Source of the DNA: Citrobacter koseri ATCC BAA-895
Lineage (GTDB): Bacteria > Pseudomonadota > Gammaproteobacteria > Enterobacterales > Enterobacteriaceae
DNA length: 64,000 nt
Assembly: GCF_000018045.1 (NCBI RefSeq)
Contig: NC_009792.1
Coordinates: 620,001 to 684,000, forward strand
Direction of reading: 5' to 3'
In this document: in pieces, positions 59,591 to 64,000 of the stretch
Position numbering within the stretch: the first letter of the stretch is position 1
How the letters are laid out: every line of letters starts with the position of its first letter
The notes under the pieces: model-generated
What the model was told of the DNA's origin: nothing
Databases searched by the model: none
What the model saw: the letters and a program-made list of their open reading frames with translations, nothing else
Position numbers and translations under genes: made by a program

Positions 59591-62500
59591 GGCTCTGTTA
59601 TGGATTCCGGTTGGCTATTATTACGTGAAAAACGCAGCCGCAGACGGTCGAAAAAGAGATAGACCACCGGGGTGGTATAGAGCGTCAGCAGCTGGCTCAT
59701 CACCAGTCCGCCCACGATCGTAATCCCTAATGGTTGACGTAACTCTGAACCATCGCCCCCGGAGATAACCAGCGGCAGCGCGCCAAACAGCGCCGCCAGC
59801 GTGGTCATCATGATTGGGCGAAAACGCAGCAGACAGGCCTGGAAAATCGCCTGTTCCGGCGTCAGGTTGCCGTTTCTCTGTGCCTCAAGCGCAAAATCGA
59901 CCATCATGATGGCGTTTTTCTTCACAATGCCAATTAATAGCATGATCCCGATGAGCGCGATTAGGCTGAACGGGGCATTGAACAGCTCCAGCGCCAGTAG
60001 CGCCCCCACGCCTGCGGAGGGGAGGGTAGAGAGGATGGTCAGCGGATGAACATAACTTTCATACAATATCCCCAACACAATATAGACCGTCGCGATCGCC
60101 GCCAGGATCAGAATCACCTGCGAATTCATCGTCTCCTGGAAAACCTGTGCCGTGCCGGCGAAACTGCCGCGCACCGTTGACGGTACGCCAAGCTGTGTCA
60201 TCGCCCGGTTGATGGCTTCCGTCGCTTCGGACAGCGACGTGCCCGTAGGCAGGTTAAACGCGATAGTCGAGGCGGCGGACAACCCCTGGTGATTCACTGA
60301 CAGCGGCGCATTGGCGGGCTGCCATTTTGCAAAATAAGAGAGCGGAATCGCCTTCCCGTCGCTGTTAATGACGAACATCTTCTCCAGCGCGCTGATGTCC
60401 TGGGTATAGCGTGAGTCAACCTCCATCACAACCTTATACTGGTTCATCGGCTGATAGATGGTGGAAATTTGCCGTTGACCGAAGGCATTATTCAGCAGAC
60501 TGTTGGCGGCCTGCACGTCGATCCCCAGCCGGGACATGGTTTCGCGGTCGTAAATCAGGTTCATCTCCGCGCCGTTATCTTGCTGGTCGGAGTTAACGTC
60601 CGCCAGTTGGGGGAGCGCCGCCAGCGCTTTACGGATTTTCGGCTCCCATTCCCGCAGCGCGCTTAAATCATCAGACAGCAGGGCATACTGGTAGCTGGCG
60701 TTAGCCTGCCGCCCGCCGACGCGGATATCCTGCACCGCCATCAGAAACAGGTTTGCGCCCGGCTCTTTTGCCAGCGCGACCCGCAGCCGGTCGATAACCT
60801 GCTGCGCCGTTTCATGGCGCTCGCCGCGTGATTTCAGCGTAATAAACATCATCCCGCTGTTGACCCGCGAACCGCCGGTGAAGCCGGTCACGTTGTCGAC
60901 CGCCGGATCGTCGCGAATGATCTTCATAAAGTCCTGAAGTTTGCCGCGCATCGCCTGAAACGAAATACTCTGGTCAGCCTGAATGCCGCCCATCAGTACG
61001 CCTGTATCCTGTTCGGGGAAGAAGGTTTTGGGGATGGAAATATAGAGCCAGATATTCAGCGCAATGGTGCCCAACAAGACGACGCCCACCAGCCGCGTAT
61101 GGTTTAGCACCCATTTCAGCGATGTGCCGTACCCCTGTTGCAGGCCAGTCAGCAGACGGCCAAAGCCGCGGCTTCGCGTCTGCTCGCGAGGCTTGCTGGA
61201 CTTCAGCATCCAGCCGCACATCATGGGGGTTAGCGTGAGCGAGACGAGCAGCGAGATGCCGATTGCCACCGAAAGAGTGACGGCAAACTCGCGTAATAAT
61301 CTTCCGGGCAATCCCCCCATCAGCAAGAGCGGCAGGAATACCGCCACCAGGGAGAGGCTCATGGAGAGCACCGTAAAGCCAACTTCGCGCGTTCCCTGAA
61401 GCGCCGCCTGCAAGGGCTTCATGCCGGCTTCAAGATGGCGGGAGATATTTTCCAGCACCACAATGGCGTCATCGACGACAAAACCGGTGGCGATAGTCAG
61501 CGCCATCAGCGACAGGTTGTTCAGGCTAAAACCGCACAGGTACATTGCGGCGAAGGTGCCAATCAGCGACACGGGAACCGCAACGGCAGGAATCAACGTT
61601 GCGCGCCCGGAGCGCAGGAATAAAAAGACCACCAGAATGACCAGCGCGACGGAAATAACCAGCGTCTGCTCCACTTCCTCCAGCGAGGCGCGAATCGTCG
61701 GGGAACGATCCTGAGCGATTTGCAGGTCAATTGAGGCGGGAATCAGCGTTTGTAATTCCGGGAGCTTCTCGCGAATGCTGTCTACCGTCTGGATGATATT
61801 GGCTTCCGGCAGCTTGCGAATCATCAGCAAAATCGCCGGTTTGGCGTTGGTCATCCCGGCGTTACGCACATCCTGTACCGAGTCAGTTACCGTGGCGACA
61901 TCGCCCAGACGCACGGCGGCGCCGTTGTTGTAGTGGATAATCAACGGCTGGTATTCCGTCGCCGTTTTCAGTTCATCATTTGTCTGAACCTGCCAGCGAT
62001 GAGTCTTGTCGTCGATCGCGCCCTGCGGCTTACGCACGTTGGCATTGCTGATGGCGCTGCGCACGTCATCCAGCGATACGCCCTGATTAAACAACGCCTG
62101 CGGGTTAAGCCCCACGCGCACGGCGGGCAGCGAACTGCCGCCGACATCCACATCGCCGACGCCGTCAATTTGCGCGATTGTCTGCGCCAGCTGCGTTGAG
62201 GCGAAGTCATACAGCTCTCCCTGCGACCAGGTGTCCGATGTGAGCGTCAGAATCATAATCGGCGCGTCGGACGGATTGGCTTTACGGTAGGTCGGGCGGC
62301 TGGGCATCCCGCTGGGCAGCAGACTCTGTGCGGCATTAATTGCCGCCTGCACGTCACGCGCCGCGCCGTTGATATCGCGGTCAAAGTTAAACTGAAGAAT
62401 AATTCGCGTGCTGCCCAGCGAGCTGCTGGAGGTCATCTCACTGACCCCCGCGATGCGTCCGAGCGAACGCTCCAGCGGCGTGGCGACCGACGACGCCATG

Positions 62501-62673
62501 GTTTCCGGCGAAGCGCCCGGAAGCGATGCGCTCACCATAATGACCGGAAAATCCACCTGCGGCAGCGGGGCGACCGGCAATAACCGGAAACCCAGCACGC
62601 CGCAGAGCGTAATGGCGATGGAGATTAAAATAGTCGCCACCGGGCGGTAAATGAAAAGGGCGAAAAATTTCAT
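59587..62673 (-). CDS. mdtC: RND efflux pump subunit MdtC
   Basis: A 1028-residue AcrB-family inner-membrane pump with 12 segments and two large periplasmic loops. Conserved elements: MKFFALFIYRPVATIL start, PGASPETMASSVATPLE porter motif, GFVVDDAIVVLEN in segment 4 (proton relay Asp pair), GIVKKNAIMMVDFALE near the C-terminus. Forms a hetero-trimer with MdtB (usually B2C) and works with MdtA and TolC to export bile salts and novobiocin. Its ATG directly follows the mdtB TAA. Confidence 0.97.
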   Translation of the reverse strand: MKFFALFIYRPVATILISIAITLCGVLGFRLLPVAPLPQVDFPVIMVSASLPGASPETMASSVATPLERSLGRIAGVSEMTSSSSLGSTRIILQFNFDRDINGAARDVQAAINAAQSLLPSGMPSRPTYRKANPSDAPIMILTLTSDTWSQGELYDFASTQLAQTIAQIDGVGDVDVGGSSLPAVRVGLNPQALFNQGVSLDDVRSAISNANVRKPQGAIDDKTHRWQVQTNDELKTATEYQPLIIHYNNGAAVRLGDVATVTDSVQDVRNAGMTNAKPAILLMIRKLPEANIIQTVDSIREKLPELQTLIPASIDLQIAQDRSPTIRASLEEVEQTLVISVALVILVVFLFLRSGRATLIPAVAVPVSLIGTFAAMYLCGFSLNNLSLMALTIATGFVVDDAIVVLENISRHLEAGMKPLQAALQGTREVGFTVLSMSLSLVAVFLPLLLMGGLPGRLLREFAVTLSVAIGISLLVSLTLTPMMCGWMLKSSKPREQTRSRGFGRLLTGLQQGYGTSLKWVLNHTRLVGVVLLGTIALNIWLYISIPKTFFPEQDTGVLMGGIQADQSISFQAMRGKLQDFMKIIRDDPAVDNVTGFTGGSRVNSGMMFITLKSRGERHETAQQVIDRLRVALAKEPGANLFLMAVQDIRVGGRQANASYQYALLSDDLSALREWEPKIRKALAALPQLADVNSDQQDNGAEMNLIYDRETMSRLGIDVQAANSLLNNAFGQRQISTIYQPMNQYKVVMEVDSRYTQDISALEKMFVINSDGKAIPLSYFAKWQPANAPLSVNHQGLSAASTIAFNLPTGTSLSEATEAINRAMTQLGVPSTVRGSFAGTAQVFQETMNSQVILILAAIATVYIVLGILYESYVHPLTILSTLPSAGVGALLALELFNAPFSLIALIGIMLLIGIVKKNAIMMVDFALEAQRNGNLTPEQAIFQACLLRFRPIMMTTLAALFGALPLVISGGDGSELRQPLGITIVGGLVMSQLLTLYTTPVVYLFFDRLRLRFSRNNSQPESITEP

Positions 62674-64000
62674 TTACGCCTCCTCTTCCTGGCGGGGGAA
62701 GCGGCTTTTCACATACAGCGACAGGCGGTCAAACAGCAGATAGATGACGGGCGTGGTGAACAGGGTTAAGACCTGGCTGACCAGCAGGCCGCCTACCATG
62801 CCAATCCCTAACGGGCGGCGTAATTCCGCGCCTGTGCCGGTACTTAACATCAATGGCAGTGCGCCTAACAGTGCCGCCAGCGTGGTCATCAGAATCGGGC
62901 GGAAACGCAGCAAACAGGCCTGGAAAATCGCATCACGCGGTGCCATTCCCTGCTCGCGCTCGGCGGCCAGGGCGAAGTCGATCATCATGATAGCGTTCTT
63001 CTTCACAATGCCGATCAACAAAATGATCCCGATGATGGCAATCACGTCCAGTTCACTACCGGCAATCATGAGCGCCAGCAGCGCCCCGACGCCCGCCGTC
63101 GGCAGGGTGGAGAGGATCGTGATTGGATGGATAAAGCTTTCGTACAGCACGCCAAGCACGATATACATCGCCACCACTGCCGCCACGATCAGCCAGACGG
63201 TGCTGCCGAGCGCAGCCTGGAAGGCCAGCGTGCTGCCCTGGAACTGGGTGGTGATATCGACTGGCAGGTTGACCGTTTTCTCCGTGTCCAGAATGGCCTG
63301 TACCGCATCGCCGAGCGAATAATTATCCGGCACGTTAAACGAGAAGGTCGTTACCGGGAACTGATCCAGGTGATTAATGGAAAGCGGCGCGAAACGCTGC
63401 TCGATTTTGGCGATGGCGCTAAGCGGCACAATCCCGCCGTCGCTGCTGGTCAGACGGATGGTGTCCATTGCCGCCAGCCCCGGCGTGGTGTCGGTGTTAT
63501 GTTCCAGCACGACGCGATATTGATTCGCCTGGGTGTAGATGGTCGAAATCAGGCGCTGGCCAAAGGCGTTATACAGGGCGTTATCGACATCCGCCATGCT
63601 GATGCCAAGACGGCTGGCGCTGTCGCGGTCAACGTTCACATACGCCACCAGACCTTTGTCCTGCCAGTCGCTGCTGACGTCAGAAAGCTGCGGAAGCTGC
63701 TGGAGTTTTTCCATCAGCTGCGGCACCCAGGTGCTGAGCGCATCCAGTGAGGTGGCCTGTAGCGTAAACTGGTACTGCGTGCGGCTCACCTGAGTATCAA
63801 TGGTGAGATCCTGCGTTGGCTGGAGGTAGAGATCGACGCCGGGCACTTTCGCCACGGCGTGTTGCAGGCGGGCGATGACTTTCTGTACCCGATCGTCACG
63901 TTCATTCAGCGGCTTAAGGTTAATTTGCAGACGCGCGCTGTTCAGCGCCGGGTTGGTACCATCAACGCCGACAAAGGCGGTCAGGCTTTCTACCGCCGGG
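62674..64000 (-). CDS. mdtB: RND efflux pump subunit MdtB, 5' end cut by window edge
   Basis: About 442 C-terminal codons of an AcrB-family pump of about 1040 residues. Visible: the second porter region (VPGVDLYLQPTQDLTIDTQVSRTQYQFTLQ) and the last transmembrane bundle with LIGIVKKNAIMMIDFALAAER and GMVGGLLVSQVLTLFTTPVIYLL. Pairs with MdtC. It ends TAA directly before the mdtC ATG, in operon mdtABCD-baeSR. Confidence 0.96.
   Translation of the reverse strand, partial: PAVESLTAFVGVDGTNPALNSARLQINLKPLNERDDRVQKVIARLQHAVAKVPGVDLYLQPTQDLTIDTQVSRTQYQFTLQATSLDALSTWVPQLMEKLQQLPQLSDVSSDWQDKGLVAYVNVDRDSASRLGISMADVDNALYNAFGQRLISTIYTQANQYRVVLEHNTDTTPGLAAMDTIRLTSSDGGIVPLSAIAKIEQRFAPLSINHLDQFPVTTFSFNVPDNYSLGDAVQAILDTEKTVNLPVDITTQFQGSTLAFQAALGSTVWLIVAAVVAMYIVLGVLYESFIHPITILSTLPTAGVGALLALMIAGSELDVIAIIGIILLIGIVKKNAIMMIDFALAAEREQGMAPRDAIFQACLLRFRPILMTTLAALLGALPLMLSTGTGAELRRPLGIGMVGGLLVSQVLTLFTTPVIYLLFDRLSLYVKSRFPRQEEEA

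Overview
The window reads as the chromosome of an enteric gammaproteobacterium, most likely Salmonella. Gene order and protein sequence follow the E. coli/Salmonella backbone from cdd to mdtB (cdd-yohKJ ... dusC-mdtQ-yohD-yohC-pbpG-dld-bglX-osmF/yehYXW-mlrA-btsSR-yehS-metG-mrp ... thiMD-yegW-yegVUT-fbaB ... yegS ... cyaR-trhP-baeRS-mdtDCB). It also carries blocks I associate with Salmonella: an mhb-type gentisate cluster between yohJ and dusC, stc fimbriae between mrp and rcnB, and an intact mdtQ. A close relative such as Citrobacter cannot be fully excluded without a search.

Layout. 1-2 kb: cytidine deaminase (cut by the window edge) and the YohJK membrane pair. 2-8.1 kb: a LysR regulator divergent from a five-gene operon that imports a 3-hydroxybenzoate-type aromatic acid, hydroxylates it to gentisate, opens the ring and cleaves the product to pyruvate and fumarate. 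8.2-29.2 kb: housekeeping backbone with tRNA dihydrouridine synthase, an outer-membrane efflux factor, DedA and Yip1 membrane proteins, PBP7, D-lactate dehydrogenase, periplasmic beta-glucosidase, an osmoprotectant-type ABC importer, the curli activator MlrA, the BtsSR pyruvate sensor, MetRS and the Fe-S carrier Mrp. REP elements sit in many of the gaps. 29.3-34.9 kb: an AT-rich accessory block with yehE and a complete chaperone-usher operon stcABCD. 34.9-42.6 kb: rcnB without rcnRA, a TPP riboswitch ahead of thiMD, the uncharacterised yegW/yegVUT nucleoside-like pathway, and fbaB.

42.6-52.3 kb: a pentitol island with ribitol genes (rbtK, rbtD, rbtR) and D-arabinitol genes (dalR, dalD, dalK, dalT) plus a HAD phosphatase. 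It lies between fbaB and yegS, where E. coli K-12 has the galactitol (gat) operon. 52.3-54.5 kb: yegS, a toxin-first RelE/Xre toxin-antitoxin pair with a palindromic promoter-operator, and the CRP-controlled sRNA CyaR, whose terminator resembles the attachment core of phage P2. 54.5-64 kb: the tRNA hydroxylase TrhP, then the envelope-stress BaeSR system in one overlapping operon with the MFS exporter MdtD and RND pumps MdtC and MdtB (cut by the edge).

The genes mostly act in carbon-source acquisition (aromatics, pentitols, glucosides, nucleoside-like compounds), envelope stress and efflux, and adhesion. The least understood pieces are the yegTUV-yegW cluster, the phosphatase appended to the dal operon, and the accessory slot between yegS and cyaR.
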